Below, in pieces: positions 18,912 through 27,464 of a stretch of 35,479 nt of DNA; position 1 is the stretch's first letter; each line of letters begins with the position of its first letter. The position numbers were made by a program, and so were the translations under genes. The stretch comes from an uncultured Pelagibacteraceae bacterium (GTDB lineage: Bacteria; Pseudomonadota; Alphaproteobacteria; Pelagibacterales; Pelagibacteraceae): NCBI GenBank assembly GCA_902538255.1, contig CACBEJ010000008.1, positions 1 through 35,479 on the forward strand, given 5' to 3'. A model generated the notes under the pieces. It ran no database searches, was not told the origin of the DNA, and saw only the letters and a program-made list of their open reading frames with translations.

Positions 18912-19482
18912 AAATTTTTAATATAGCTTTTGGGTATAATTTATGTTCTTGAACTAGAATTTTTTTTGCAAGAGACTCAACTGTTTCATTTTCTGAAATT
19001 TTAACTTTTTTTTGGAGTATAATTTTTCCAGAATCTAACCTGGAATTAACAAAATGAACGGTGCATCCAGAATATTTTTCTTTATTAATTAATGCTTTTT
19101 CATGAGTATTTAATCCTTTATATTTAGGTAGCAAAGAGGGGTGTATATTCAAAATTTTTCCTTTAAAATTTTTAATAAAATTTTTTGACAAAATTTTCAT
19201 AAATCCAGCTAGACAGATCATTTCAATATTATTTTTTTTTAAAATAGAAAGTAATTTATTCTCACTTAGTATTTTGTTTTGAAAATTTAAAACTGTTTTT
19301 TTAATTTTAAATTTTTTTGCATAATTCAAACCCTTTGCTTTGGGATTATTTGAAATAATGAAGTTAACAGATATAGGAGATTTTTTGCTTTTAGAAAATT
19401 TAATTAGAGATTTCAAATTACTTCCTGTACCTGAAATAAATACAGCCGTTCTTACTCTATGGTAGCCAGTTGATAGAGCCAT
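18901..19482 (-). CDS. purN: Phosphoribosylglycinamide formyltransferase
   Basis: Transfers a formyl group from 10-formyltetrahydrofolate to GAR in purine synthesis. It has 193 residues with the phosphate loop GTGSNL at 18-23 and catalytic Asn112, His114 and Asp150 (NIHPSLLPKYKG, RLDSGKI), each offset by six from the E. coli residues 106, 108 and 144. The ATG at 19482 lies 26 bp inside purM in another frame; no later start is plausible before the phosphate loop, so the overlap looks real. Confidence 0.96.
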   Translation of the reverse strand: MALSTGYHRVRTAVFISGTGSNLKSLIKFSKSKKSPISVNFIISNNPKAKGLNYAKKFKIKKTVLNFQNKILSENKLLSILKKNNIEMICLAGFMKILSKNFIKNFKGKILNIHPSLLPKYKGLNTHEKALINKEKYSGCTVHFVNSRLDSGKIILQKKVKISENETVESLAKKILVQEHKLYPKAILKIFNL

Positions 19483-20488
19483 TTAGTTTAATTTTTTTTT
19501 TACCCTTAGAAATTTTTCCAATTACATATGGTTTATAATCTTTTGAAAAAAATTTACTTATTTTTTTTAAATTTTTACTTTCAACAATAAGACAAAAACC
19601 AACTCCACAGTTAAATGTTTTAAGCATTTCTTTATCAGAAATTCCATTATTTTTAAGCCAATTAAATATTTTAGAAGTTTCAATTTTATCTAAACTTATA
19701 TGTGCTGAGAGTTTATCTGGTATAATTCTTTTAATATTATCAGACAAACCTCCTCCAGTTATATTTGCACAGCCATTGATTAAGTTGTTATTTATTAAAT
19801 TCATTATTTCTTTAACATATATTTTGGTTGGTTTTAGAAGCTCAGATTTTAAAAATTTATTTTTTTTAATATTTATTTTTTTTAGTTTTAATAAATATCT
19901 TACAAGAGAATACCCATTAGAATGCAAACCACTGGAAGGAATTGCAACTATAAGATTATTTTTTTTTATTTTATTTTTATTTAAAATTCTATTCTTTCCT
20001 ACAACTCCTACAGCAAAACCTGCGATGTCAAATTTACCTTTTTCATACGTACCTGGCATTTCAGCAGTTTCACCTCCGACGAGCTCACATTCTGATTGAT
20101 TACAACCTTTGTTAATCCCTTTTATTATTGCTTTAAGTTTTTTAAGATCAATTTTATTTATTGATATATAATCTAAAAAAAGCAAAGGTTTAGCTCCTTG
20201 TACGATTAAATCATTTACACTCATAGCAACCAAGTCAATTCCAATGGTATCAAATTTATTTAACGTATTAGCAATTTCAATTTTGGTTCCTACACCATCT
20301 GTACAAGCTACGATTTTAGGTTGTTTAATATTATTTGGTATATTTGTTATTGAGCCAAACCCACCTATATTCGAAAACTTTTTTTTGCCTCTTTTTTTTG
20401 CTGAAACTGTAGAAATGAAATCAACAAACTTATCTGCAGCTTTGATATTAACTCCACTTTTTTTATAGGTAAATTTTTTTTTATTCAT
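19457..20488 (-). CDS. purM: Phosphoribosylformylglycinamidine cyclo-ligase
   Basis: ATP-dependent ring closure forming AIR in purine synthesis. It has 343 residues of the PurM/ThiL fold: TYKKSGVNIKAADKFV near the start, CTDGVGTKIEIA at 62-73, DLVAMSVNDLIVQGA, GGETAEMPGTY and SSGLHSNGYSLVR, all diagnostic. The order purM-purN is canonical. The start is only 11 bp from the divergent DUF2066 gene, so its promoter must lie in that gene. Confidence 0.97.
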   Translation of the reverse strand: MNKKKFTYKKSGVNIKAADKFVDFISTVSAKKRGKKKFSNIGGFGSITNIPNNIKQPKIVACTDGVGTKIEIANTLNKFDTIGIDLVAMSVNDLIVQGAKPLLFLDYISINKIDLKKLKAIIKGINKGCNQSECELVGGETAEMPGTYEKGKFDIAGFAVGVVGKNRILNKNKIKKNNLIVAIPSSGLHSNGYSLVRYLLKLKKINIKKNKFLKSELLKPTKIYVKEIMNLINNNLINGCANITGGGLSDNIKRIIPDKLSAHISLDKIETSKIFNWLKNNGISDKEMLKTFNCGVGFCLIVESKNLKKISKFFSKDYKPYVIGKISKGKKKIKLNGSINWLP

Positions 20489-20499
20489 TAATATGTTTT

Positions 20500-21588
20500 A
20501 TGAAAATTATTTCTAAACTTTATAAATTAAGGCTTTTATATAATTTTTTTTTATTTCTTGCTTTAATAAATATTTTCTTTTCCACAGAAAATAGTATTGC
20601 AAAGACATTTTCTATAAATGATATTGAAATATCAACACCTTTTGAAATAAATTTTAATAAAAATCAAATTATTGATAAAGGATTTTTAAAGGCATTTAAT
20701 GAACTAATTTTTTCAATTGTCCAAAGTAAAGATCAAATAAAATTAAAAAAAACGCCAATAAATCAAATAAAAGGAATGATAGAAACTTTCTCTATTAAGG
20801 AAGAAAAGTTTGTAGATGAAATTTATTATCTTGTCCTAAATGTTTCATTTAATAAAAAAAATATATTTGATTTACTAGAGTCAAAAAATGTATTTCCGTC
20901 TTTACCTGTAAAAAAAGATTTCTTATTCATTCCAGTTTTTGTTGATCAGAATAAAAATCAAGTTTCAATGTTCTCTGAGGATAAATTATTTTCCAGCTGG
21001 AATTTAAATAACAAAAAATATAGTCTTTTAAATTATATCTTACCCACTCAAGATCTTGATGATTTTAGTTTAATAAAAAGAAATATTAATAATTTAGAAA
21101 CTTATGACTTCAAAGAAATTATAAATAAATACAATATAAATGATCACATAATTATGATTGTGTTTAAAGATGATAATAAAATAAGAGTATTTAATAAAAT
21201 TTATTTCAATCAAAAAAAAAATATTAAAAATTTAAAATATACTGAAATTAATTTTGATGAAGAAGAAGAGTTATTTGAATTTATTGGTAATTTAAAATTA
21301 GTCTACGAAGATTTTTGGAAATCACAAAATCAAATCAATACTTCAGTAAAGTTATCTTTAAATATTTCTATTGATAACTCAAATAATATAAAAATTAATA
21401 AATTTGAAAAAATTTTATCTGATATGGATTTGATATATAATTTTTCAATTTATAAGTTCGATAATCGAAATAATTTTTATAAAGTTATTTTTAATGGAAC
21501 TCCTGATAAGTTTTTAGAAGTTATGAGTGGAAAAAATTATGATTTTGAAATTAAAAATAAAATTTGGGTTTTAAATGACAAATCTTAA
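20500..21588 (+). CDS. DUF2066-type exported protein
   Basis: Protein of 362 residues with an N-terminal signal segment (hydrophobic about 12-28, ending near SIAK). The layout of short strands, the central GTPDKFLEVM-like motif near the C-terminus (residues about 335-345), and the position between purM and an Hda-like gene match alphaproteobacterial DUF2066 proteins, whose function is unknown. It overlaps the next gene by 14 bp. A periplasmic location is inferred from the signal segment. The family call rests on context and weak motifs. Confidence 0.65.
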   Translation: MKIISKLYKLRLLYNFFLFLALINIFFSTENSIAKTFSINDIEISTPFEINFNKNQIIDKGFLKAFNELIFSIVQSKDQIKLKKTPINQIKGMIETFSIKEEKFVDEIYYLVLNVSFNKKNIFDLLESKNVFPSLPVKKDFLFIPVFVDQNKNQVSMFSEDKLFSSWNLNNKKYSLLNYILPTQDLDDFSLIKRNINNLETYDFKEIINKYNINDHIIMIVFKDDNKIRVFNKIYFNQKKNIKNLKYTEINFDEEEELFEFIGNLKLVYEDFWKSQNQINTSVKLSLNISIDNSNNIKINKFEKILSDMDLIYNFSIYKFDNRNNFYKVIFNGTPDKFLEVMSGKNYDFEIKNKIWVLNDKS

Positions 21589-22237
21589 TCAGCAAATACT
21601 TAAATTTGATTATGATCAAAATTTTAAAGATCAGGATTTTTATGTTTCAAACAGCAACGAACACTCTTTTAGCCTTTTAAATAGTTGGCCAAAATGGGAT
21701 AAAAATTTTATAAACTTAATAGGTGAAAAGTTTTCAGGAAAAAGTCATTTAATAAATATATTTTTAGAAAAGCACAGAGGAATTAAAATTAATGCTGAAG
21801 ATATTAACAATGACTTTCTTCAACAAGTTAAAATATATGAAAATATTATTGTTGAGGATTTAACCGAAAAAATAAATGAAAATTTATTATTTACACTTAT
21901 AAATATAATAGATCAGGATAATAAGTATTTAATAGTAACTTCAAAAATACCAATAGTTGACTTTAATTTTAAATTAAATGATCTTAATTCAAGATCTAAT
22001 AATTTTATTTTATCTCAAATTGAAAAACCTGGTGACGATTTAATTTATGCACTAATATTAAAAAATCTTTCTGATCGTCAAATATCAATTGACCAAAAAC
22101 TTATTGAATTTATAATTAAGAGAATTGATAGAACTTATGGCAAAATTTCCGATTTCATATATAAAATCGACGAAATTAGTTTAAAAAGAAAGAAACCAAT
22201 CGATTTTAAAATTATAAAAGAAGCATTAGAGGTTTAA
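21575..22237 (+). CDS. hda: Hda-like DnaA-homologous regulator
   Basis: Short AAA+ protein homologous to DnaA domains; Hda proteins stimulate ATP hydrolysis on DnaA with the beta clamp and so limit re-initiation. It has 220 residues with QQILKFDYDQNF near the start, like the clamp-binding QLxL-F end of Hda proteins, a Walker A GEKFSGKSHL at 50-59 and a Walker B-like IIVEDLTE. There is no DnaA DNA-binding domain. The first residues read NQQILKFDY, so clamp binding is plausible. It abuts aspS directly. Confidence 0.8.
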   Translation: MTNLNQQILKFDYDQNFKDQDFYVSNSNEHSFSLLNSWPKWDKNFINLIGEKFSGKSHLINIFLEKHRGIKINAEDINNDFLQQVKIYENIIVEDLTEKINENLLFTLINIIDQDNKYLIVTSKIPIVDFNFKLNDLNSRSNNFILSQIEKPGDDLIYALILKNLSDRQISIDQKLIEFIIKRIDRTYGKISDFIYKIDEISLKRKKPIDFKIIKEALEV

Positions 22238-24022
22238 TTGAATAAATACAGAACACACAAGTGTAATGAATTAAGAAAAGAAGATGTAGATAAAAAAATT
22301 TCTCTTTCAGGCTGGATAAATAAAAAAAGAGACCATGGGAATTTATTATTTATTGATTTGAGAGATAATTATGGAATTACCCAATGTATAATTGATAAAG
22401 ATAATAAATATTTTTCTGATTTAGAAAAAATGCAATTAGAAACAGTAATTAAAGTTGAGGGTAAAGTTGTTAATAGATCTAAAGAAACAATTAATTCTGA
22501 AATTGACACTGGTGAAATTGAGGTTGTTATTGAGCAGCATGAGGTTTTAGGTACTTGTAAAGAGCTCCCAATGCCAATCTTTAGTGATCAAGAATATGCA
22601 GAAGAAATAAGATTGAAATATAGATTCTTAGATTTAAGAAGAAAAAAAATTCATGAAAATATTATTTTAAGATCCAAAGTTATTTCATACATCCGAAATG
22701 AAATGACTAAATTAGGTTTTTTAGAATTTCAAACACCAATTTTAACCTCATCTAGCCCAGAGGGTGCTAGAGATTTTTTAGTACCTAGTCGTTTAAATCC
22801 TGGAAAATTTTATGCACTACCACAAGCTCCTCAGCAATTTAAACAATTAATAATGGTTTCGGGCTTTGATAGATACTTTCAAATTGCACCTTGCTTCAGA
22901 GATGAAGATGCAAGAGCAGACAGAAGTCCTGGGGAGTTTTATCAATTAGATTTGGAAATGTCATTCGTTGAGCAAGAGGATGTATTTAATGTTGTTGAAA
23001 AGTTGATGGTTAATACATTTAAAAATTTTTCAACTAAAAAACTGATGTTTGATAAATTTCCAAAGATTTCATACAAGGAATCAATGCTTAAGTATGGTAC
23101 TGATAAACCAGATTTAAGAAATCCACTCATTGTAAATGATATAACTGAAATTTTTACAAGAGAAGATGTTTCATTTGAAATATTTAAAAAATTAGTAAAA
23201 TCTGGATCTAAAGTAAGATGTATTGTTACAAAAAATACAAAAGATAAACCTAGAAATTTTTTTGATAATATTGATAAATGGGCTAAAGAAGAAGGTGCTT
23301 CTGGTTTAGCTTATTTTACTTTTAAAAAAGATAACGAAATTTCAGCAAAAGGCCCTATAGGAAAATTCTTTTCTCAAGATGCATTGGTTGAAATCATGAA
23401 AAAAACAAACTGTGAAATTGGGGATAGTATTTTCATGGCTTGTGGAAAACAAGATGAATTAGAAAAAATTACTGCACTAGCAAGAGATAAAATTGCAAAA
23501 GATCTTGATTTAATTGATGAAAATATTTTCGCATTTTGTTGGATTGTAGATTATCCAATGTTCGAAAAAGATGTCTCAACAAACAAGATTAAGTTTAGTC
23601 ATAATCCATTTTCAATGCCTCAAGGAGATTTAAGTGAAAAAGATTTTGAAAACCCATTAGATATACTTGCTTATCAATACGACATAGTTTGTAATGGTAT
23701 AGAATTATCTTCAGGAGCAATTAGAAATCATAAACCAGAACTTATGTATAAACTTTTCTCGATTGCAGGATATGATAAAAATCAAGTAGATGAAAAATTT
23801 AGTGGTATGATTAATGCACTCAGTTATGGCGCACCTCCACATGGAGGAATAGCACCTGGTATTGATAGAATCGTAATGTTACTAGCTAATGAGAAAAATA
23901 TTAGGGAAGTTACTATGTTTCCAATGAACCAAAACGCACAAGATTTGATGATGAATGCACCATCTGAAGTAAATCCAGATCAATTGAAAGAATTAAATTT
24001 AGCTTTAAAAAAAAAAAAATAA
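22238..24022 (+). CDS. aspS: Aspartyl-tRNA synthetase
   Basis: Class II synthetase charging tRNA-Asp; in bacteria without AsnRS it may also charge tRNA-Asn, which cannot be judged here. It has 594 residues from a TTG start directly after the Hda-like stop, giving NKYRTHKCNELRKEDV like the family. The OB-fold domain comes first, then motif 2 FRDEDARADRSPGEF from Phe220, a GAD insertion domain about 300-410, and motif 3 GIAPGIDR from 537. The gene ends in a run of 13 A (24007-24019) encoding four lysines. Confidence 0.96.
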   Translation: MNKYRTHKCNELRKEDVDKKISLSGWINKKRDHGNLLFIDLRDNYGITQCIIDKDNKYFSDLEKMQLETVIKVEGKVVNRSKETINSEIDTGEIEVVIEQHEVLGTCKELPMPIFSDQEYAEEIRLKYRFLDLRRKKIHENIILRSKVISYIRNEMTKLGFLEFQTPILTSSSPEGARDFLVPSRLNPGKFYALPQAPQQFKQLIMVSGFDRYFQIAPCFRDEDARADRSPGEFYQLDLEMSFVEQEDVFNVVEKLMVNTFKNFSTKKLMFDKFPKISYKESMLKYGTDKPDLRNPLIVNDITEIFTREDVSFEIFKKLVKSGSKVRCIVTKNTKDKPRNFFDNIDKWAKEEGASGLAYFTFKKDNEISAKGPIGKFFSQDALVEIMKKTNCEIGDSIFMACGKQDELEKITALARDKIAKDLDLIDENIFAFCWIVDYPMFEKDVSTNKIKFSHNPFSMPQGDLSEKDFENPLDILAYQYDIVCNGIELSSGAIRNHKPELMYKLFSIAGYDKNQVDEKFSGMINALSYGAPPHGGIAPGIDRIVMLLANEKNIREVTMFPMNQNAQDLMMNAPSEVNPDQLKELNLALKKKK

Positions 24023-24023
24023 C

Positions 24024-24848
24024 TTATTTTTTACCTTTTAAACTTATTTTTACATCTGAAAGATCAACTAGATTTTTTTTATAATTATTTCTAACAAAAC
24101 CTTTACTGGTAATATCTTTTACAATTTTCAATAATTGATTTTGATCTTCAGAACTTTGATCTTCTGCATTGATGGCATCATTTCCACCAATAGCTGGAGT
24201 ATGGGCCAGATCTTCTCTATTTTGATATGAAATAGCTAATTCTCTGAAAATATAATCCAAAATTGATGTAGCACTTAAAATTCTATCATTACCATGTACT
24301 TTGCCTGATGGTTCAAATTTTGTGCCAACAAATGCACTTATAAACTCATCTAACGGAACACCGTATTGAAGGCCTAAAGAAACAGCAATTGCAAAGTTAT
24401 TCATTAAGGCTTTAACAAGTTCACCCTCTTTACTGGTATCAATAAATATTTCTCCAATTTTTCCGTCTTCATATTCTCCAGTATGTAGGTAAACTTTGTG
24501 GTCACCAATAGTAGCTTTTTGTATATATCCTTTTCTTCTGTCAGGCATGCTAAACCTTTTACCTGACTTCTCGTTAGCTGCGTTTATATTTGTTATTATG
24601 CTTTCTTTATTTATAGGGTTTTTTTTATCCGTTTCGGTAACTACATCCACTTTGTTGTTTTCAATGACTTTATTGTTCTTAGGATCTAGACTTTTTGTTT
24701 TTCTGTTATCAAGTTTTACGTCTAAAACCTCAAATTTACCATCATCTCTTTTTTCTAAATTTTTTAACTCTGCCTCATTAATATCATCTAAATAATGATT
24801 TACTTTAAAGGTACAGGTATAATAAGTTTCAATTAAATACTTTGCCAT
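24024..24848 (-). CDS. Stand-alone TSCPD-type protein, ribonucleotide reductase-like C-terminus
   Basis: Protein of 274 residues. Residues about 101-215 ([63 protein letters not shown]) resemble the TSCPD region near the C-terminus of alphaproteobacterial B12-dependent ribonucleotide reductase NrdJ. The catalytic barrel, its radical cysteines and the C-terminal Cys-rich tail are absent; the only cysteine is Cys12. The N-terminal 100 residues ([15 protein letters not shown], then a charged linker) are not from NrdJ as far as I can tell. It is a single minus-strand gene, one base from convergent aspS, with its own promoter. It could be a regulator, a domain relic or an RNR partner; function unknown. 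Confidence 0.72.
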   Translation of the reverse strand: MAKYLIETYYTCTFKVNHYLDDINEAELKNLEKRDDGKFEVLDVKLDNRKTKSLDPKNNKVIENNKVDVVTETDKKNPINKESIITNINAANEKSGKRFSMPDRRKGYIQKATIGDHKVYLHTGEYEDGKIGEIFIDTSKEGELVKALMNNFAIAVSLGLQYGVPLDEFISAFVGTKFEPSGKVHGNDRILSATSILDYIFRELAISYQNREDLAHTPAIGGNDAINAEDQSSEDQNQLLKIVKDITSKGFVRNNYKKNLVDLSDVKISLKGKK

Positions 24849-24871
24849 TTGACCTCAATTTAAATTTTAAT

Positions 24872-24899
24872 TTGAATAATGAATCAATTAATTTATATA
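24872..24899 (+). promoter_or_regulatory. Predicted promoter of the NDUFA12-DUF2155 pair
   Basis: -35 TTGAAT (24872-24877) and -10 TATATA (24894-24899) with 16 bases between, or TATACA with 18. The leader would be about 57 bases. The 13-base sequence AATTTAAATTTTA occurs on both sides, at 24857-24869 and 24919-24931. Confidence 0.38.
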
Positions 24900-24920
24900 C
24901 ATATTCATATTTTAGTCTAA
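24892..24920 (-). promoter_or_regulatory. Predicted promoter of the TSCPD gene
   Basis: On the minus strand -35 TTAGAC (plus 24915-24920) and -10 TATAAA (plus 24892-24897) are 17 bases apart, with a leader of roughly 37 bases. The -10 overlaps that of the divergent NDUFA12-like gene. Identified by eye. Confidence 0.4.
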
Positions 24921-24962
24921 TTTAAATTTTACAATTTTTAATTGAATAAATAAAAAAATATT

Positions 24963-25322
24963 ATGTTGACACTTTTAAGAAAAATTTTCACTTGGTGGAA
25001 TCAAGACACTTTTGGAACAAGATTAAAAACTATTTTTTTTGGAAAACTAGTTGGCACTGATGAGCTAGGTAATAAATACTATGAGAGTAAAAACGGAAAA
25101 AGATGGGTTATCTATTCAAACACAATTGACGCGTCAAAAATTCCTGTTGAATGGTATTCTTGGATACATTTTACACCAAATAAAATTGAGAAAAAACATA
25201 CCTTAGAAAAATATGAATGGCAAAAACCACATCAAGAAAATTTAACTGGGACTGACTCAGCATATTATCCAAATAAAAATAAAGATGGTATTAAAAAGAA
25301 ATACTCAAGTTGGAAAGAATAA
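24963..25322 (+). CDS. NDUFA12-like complex I subunit
   Basis: Homologue of the mitochondrial complex I accessory subunit NDUFA12 (B17.2), found in alphaproteobacteria as part of NADH:ubiquinone oxidoreductase. It has 119 residues; FGTRLKTIFFGKLVGTDELGNKYYE, read as two overlapping pieces (FGTRLKTIFFGKLVGTD and LVGTDELGNKYYE), and the WVIYSNTIDASKIPVEWYSWIH-like core are the family signatures. It is soluble and basic. It precedes DUF2155 as in other alphaproteobacteria and overlaps it by 38 bp. Confidence 0.92.
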   Translation: MLTLLRKIFTWWNQDTFGTRLKTIFFGKLVGTDELGNKYYESKNGKRWVIYSNTIDASKIPVEWYSWIHFTPNKIEKKHTLEKYEWQKPHQENLTGTDSAYYPNKNKDGIKKKYSSWKE

Positions 25323-25692
25323 TTTTAAATTAATCTATTTAGTTTTTTTATTTTATTTTTGTTTAGTTTTAAACTCAAATGCAAAAAGTAATTTAGAGGG
25401 AGTTTTTACTGATATAAAAATTTTGGACAAAATAAGCTCTAAAAATACTTTACTCAAAATTAAAAATGGAGATTTAATAAAGTTTAAAGATTTATCAATT
25501 AAAAGTCTGAAATGTAAAAATTCAGAATTTGATGATAATCCAGAAATAACTGCTTATATACAAGTTCGAGATTTGACTAATAAAAATAATGATGAAGTTT
25601 TTGTTTTTAATGGTTGGATGTTTTCATCAAGTCCATCGATCACACCTTTTGATCATCCTGTTTACGATGTTTGGCTTGTGAGATGCTATTAA
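25285..25692 (+). CDS. DUF2155 family exported protein
   Basis: Protein of 135 residues with a hydrophobic signal segment at about 15-30 ending near SNAKS. The C-terminal half (VFNGWMFSSSPSITPFDHP and YDVWLVRC) matches DUF2155, a small alphaproteobacterial family of unknown function. The ATG at 25285 is 38 bp inside the preceding gene; no ATG, GTG or TTG closer to the signal segment is available, so the overlap or a rare start must be used. It overlaps convergent accC by 4 bp. Confidence 0.8.
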   Translation: MVLKRNTQVGKNNFKLIYLVFLFYFCLVLNSNAKSNLEGVFTDIKILDKISSKNTLLKIKNGDLIKFKDLSIKSLKCKNSEFDDNPEITAYIQVRDLTNKNNDEVFVFNGWMFSSSPSITPFDHPVYDVWLVRCY

Positions 25693-27026
25693 ACAATTGA
25701 ATCTTTATCTAGCCAACTAACATTGAAATCTGAATTGATAAATTTTTTATGATTAAGTAATTTTTTATGTAGAGGAATTGTTGTAGTTATTCCTTCAATT
25801 ACAAATTCATCCAAAGATCTATTCATTCTTTGAATTGCTTCTAATCTGTTTCTTCCATGACAAATTAGCTTACAAACCATACTGTCGTAATAGGGTGTTA
25901 CCTTATATCCTTGAAATATTGCGCCATCTACTCTTGTTCTAAAACCAGATGGTTGATGACACATAGTAATAATACCAGGCGAAGGCTGAAAATTTTTACT
26001 AGCATCCTCAGCATTTATTCTGCATTCAATTGCATGTCCTCTAGGATTTATATCACTTTGTTTCAAAGCTGTTTCTCCTGAAAAAGCAATCCAAATTTGT
26101 TCTTTGATTATATCGATCCCTGTAACCATTTCTGTTACCGGATGTTCAACTTGGACTCTTGTATTCATTTCAAGGAAATAAAATTTCCCATCTTCATATA
26201 TAAACTCAACTGTTCCAGCTCCCATATAACCTATTTTAGCTACCATTTTTACTGTTCTTTCAAATAAATCTTTTCTTATTTCATCATTTAAAACTGGACT
26301 TGGTGTTTCCTCTATCAGTTTTTGATGTCTTCTTTGAATTGAACAATCCCTTTCATGAAGGTGAACAGCTCTATTTTTTCCAGCTAATATTTGAACCTCA
26401 ATATGTCTTGGATTTTGAAAAAATTTTTCAATATAGACTTCATCATTACCAAAGTATTTTTGTGCTTCAGATTTAGCGGTTGAAAACAATGTTTCAAATT
26501 CTTCTTCCTTATAAACTATTTTCATACCTTTGCCTCCACCTCCACCTGAGGCCTTAATTAAAACAGGAAAACCAATTTTTTTACAAAGTTCTTTTGCTTC
26601 AGAAACATCTTTTACACCGCCTTCAGAACCTTCAATAACAGGTAATCCATTTTCTTTAGCTATTCTTTTTGCTTGGATTTTATCACCCATCATTTCAATA
26701 TGTTTTGATGAGGCTCCTATAAAAGTAATCTTATTCTCCTCTAAAATTTTTGCGAAGTTTGCATTTTCAGAAAGAAAGCCATATCCGGGATGTACTGCGT
26801 CAGCATTAGTAAGCTCTATAGCTGACATTAAAGCAGGAATATTTAAATAACTATTTGCTGGTTGATGAGAACCAATACACACGCTTTCATCAGCCATTCT
26901 TACATGCATACTTTCTCTATCCACATCTGAATGAACGGCTACTGTAGATATTCCCCATTCTTTACATGCTCTAATAATTCTAACTGCAATTTCCCCACGG
27001 TTTGCAATTAAAATTTTTTTAAACAT
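25689..27026 (-). CDS. accC: Acetyl-CoA carboxylase, biotin carboxylase subunit
   Basis: Carboxylates biotin on AccB with ATP and bicarbonate, starting malonyl-CoA synthesis. It has 445 residues of ATP-grasp fold: FKKILIANRGEIAVRIIRA at the start, the Gly-rich ATP loop GGGGGKGMK at 161-169, ERDCSIQRRHQKLIEE, and FLEMNTRVQVEHPVTEMVTG. It is 3 bp after accB. In many alphaproteobacteria aat follows accC; here it is absent and the convergent DUF2155 gene begins at once. Confidence 0.98.
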   Translation of the reverse strand: MFKKILIANRGEIAVRIIRACKEWGISTVAVHSDVDRESMHVRMADESVCIGSHQPANSYLNIPALMSAIELTNADAVHPGYGFLSENANFAKILEENKITFIGASSKHIEMMGDKIQAKRIAKENGLPVIEGSEGGVKDVSEAKELCKKIGFPVLIKASGGGGGKGMKIVYKEEEFETLFSTAKSEAQKYFGNDEVYIEKFFQNPRHIEVQILAGKNRAVHLHERDCSIQRRHQKLIEETPSPVLNDEIRKDLFERTVKMVAKIGYMGAGTVEFIYEDGKFYFLEMNTRVQVEHPVTEMVTGIDIIKEQIWIAFSGETALKQSDINPRGHAIECRINAEDASKNFQPSPGIITMCHQPSGFRTRVDGAIFQGYKVTPYYDSMVCKLICHGRNRLEAIQRMNRSLDEFVIEGITTTIPLHKKLLNHKKFINSDFNVSWLDKDSIV

Positions 27027-27029
27027 TAT

Positions 27030-27464
27030 TTATTCTAGGATAATAATTGTTTGGCCAAATTCAACAGGTTGACCGTCTTCAACACAAATTTCTTTTACTA
27101 CACCATCTGCTGTTGAAGGAACATGATTCATGGTTTTCATTGCCTCAACAATCATTATTGTATCACCTTTTTTAATTTTTTTTCCAATCTCAACAAATTT
27201 TTTTGCACCTGGTTCTGGAGCATGATAGGCAGTTCCAATTATAGGTGATGTAATTTCAGTTCCTGATTTAATATTTTGAGTTTGAGTAGGTGCTGAACTT
27301 GATACAGGAGATGAGGACGAAGTAACTTGAGGTTGATTACTTATTGAAACATTATTTTTTGATACTTTAATTTTTGTATCCTTTTCAGTTATCTCTATTT
27401 CAGTAAGATTAAATTCTTTTAAATAATCACTTAATTCTTTAATTATTTTTTTATCTATTTTCAT
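27030..27464 (-). CDS. accB: Biotin carboxyl carrier protein
   Basis: Carries biotin between the carboxylase and transferase halves of acetyl-CoA carboxylase. It has 144 residues: an N-terminal helical part, a Ser/Pro/Thr-rich flexible linker (about 41-65), and the biotinyl domain with EAMKTMN, biotin on Lys110. The usual motif is EAMK(L/V/M)MN, so Thr after the lysine is a mild variant. It overlaps aroQ by 14 bp. Confidence 0.97.
   Translation of the reverse strand: MKIDKKIIKELSDYLKEFNLTEIEITEKDTKIKVSKNNVSISNQPQVTSSSSPVSSSAPTQTQNIKSGTEITSPIIGTAYHAPEPGAKKFVEIGKKIKKGDTIMIVEAMKTMNHVPSTADGVVKEICVEDGQPVEFGQTIIILE

Noticed and set aside
24496..24795. Open frame of 99 codons opposite the TSCPD gene, looks membrane-like
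   Set aside because: Hydrophobicity comes from reading Lys/Asp-rich sequence backwards; no start signal or relative known to me.
26530..26850. Open frame of 106 codons opposite accC
   Set aside because: Antisense to conserved ATP-grasp motifs; composition is a mirror of accC and there is no independent support.
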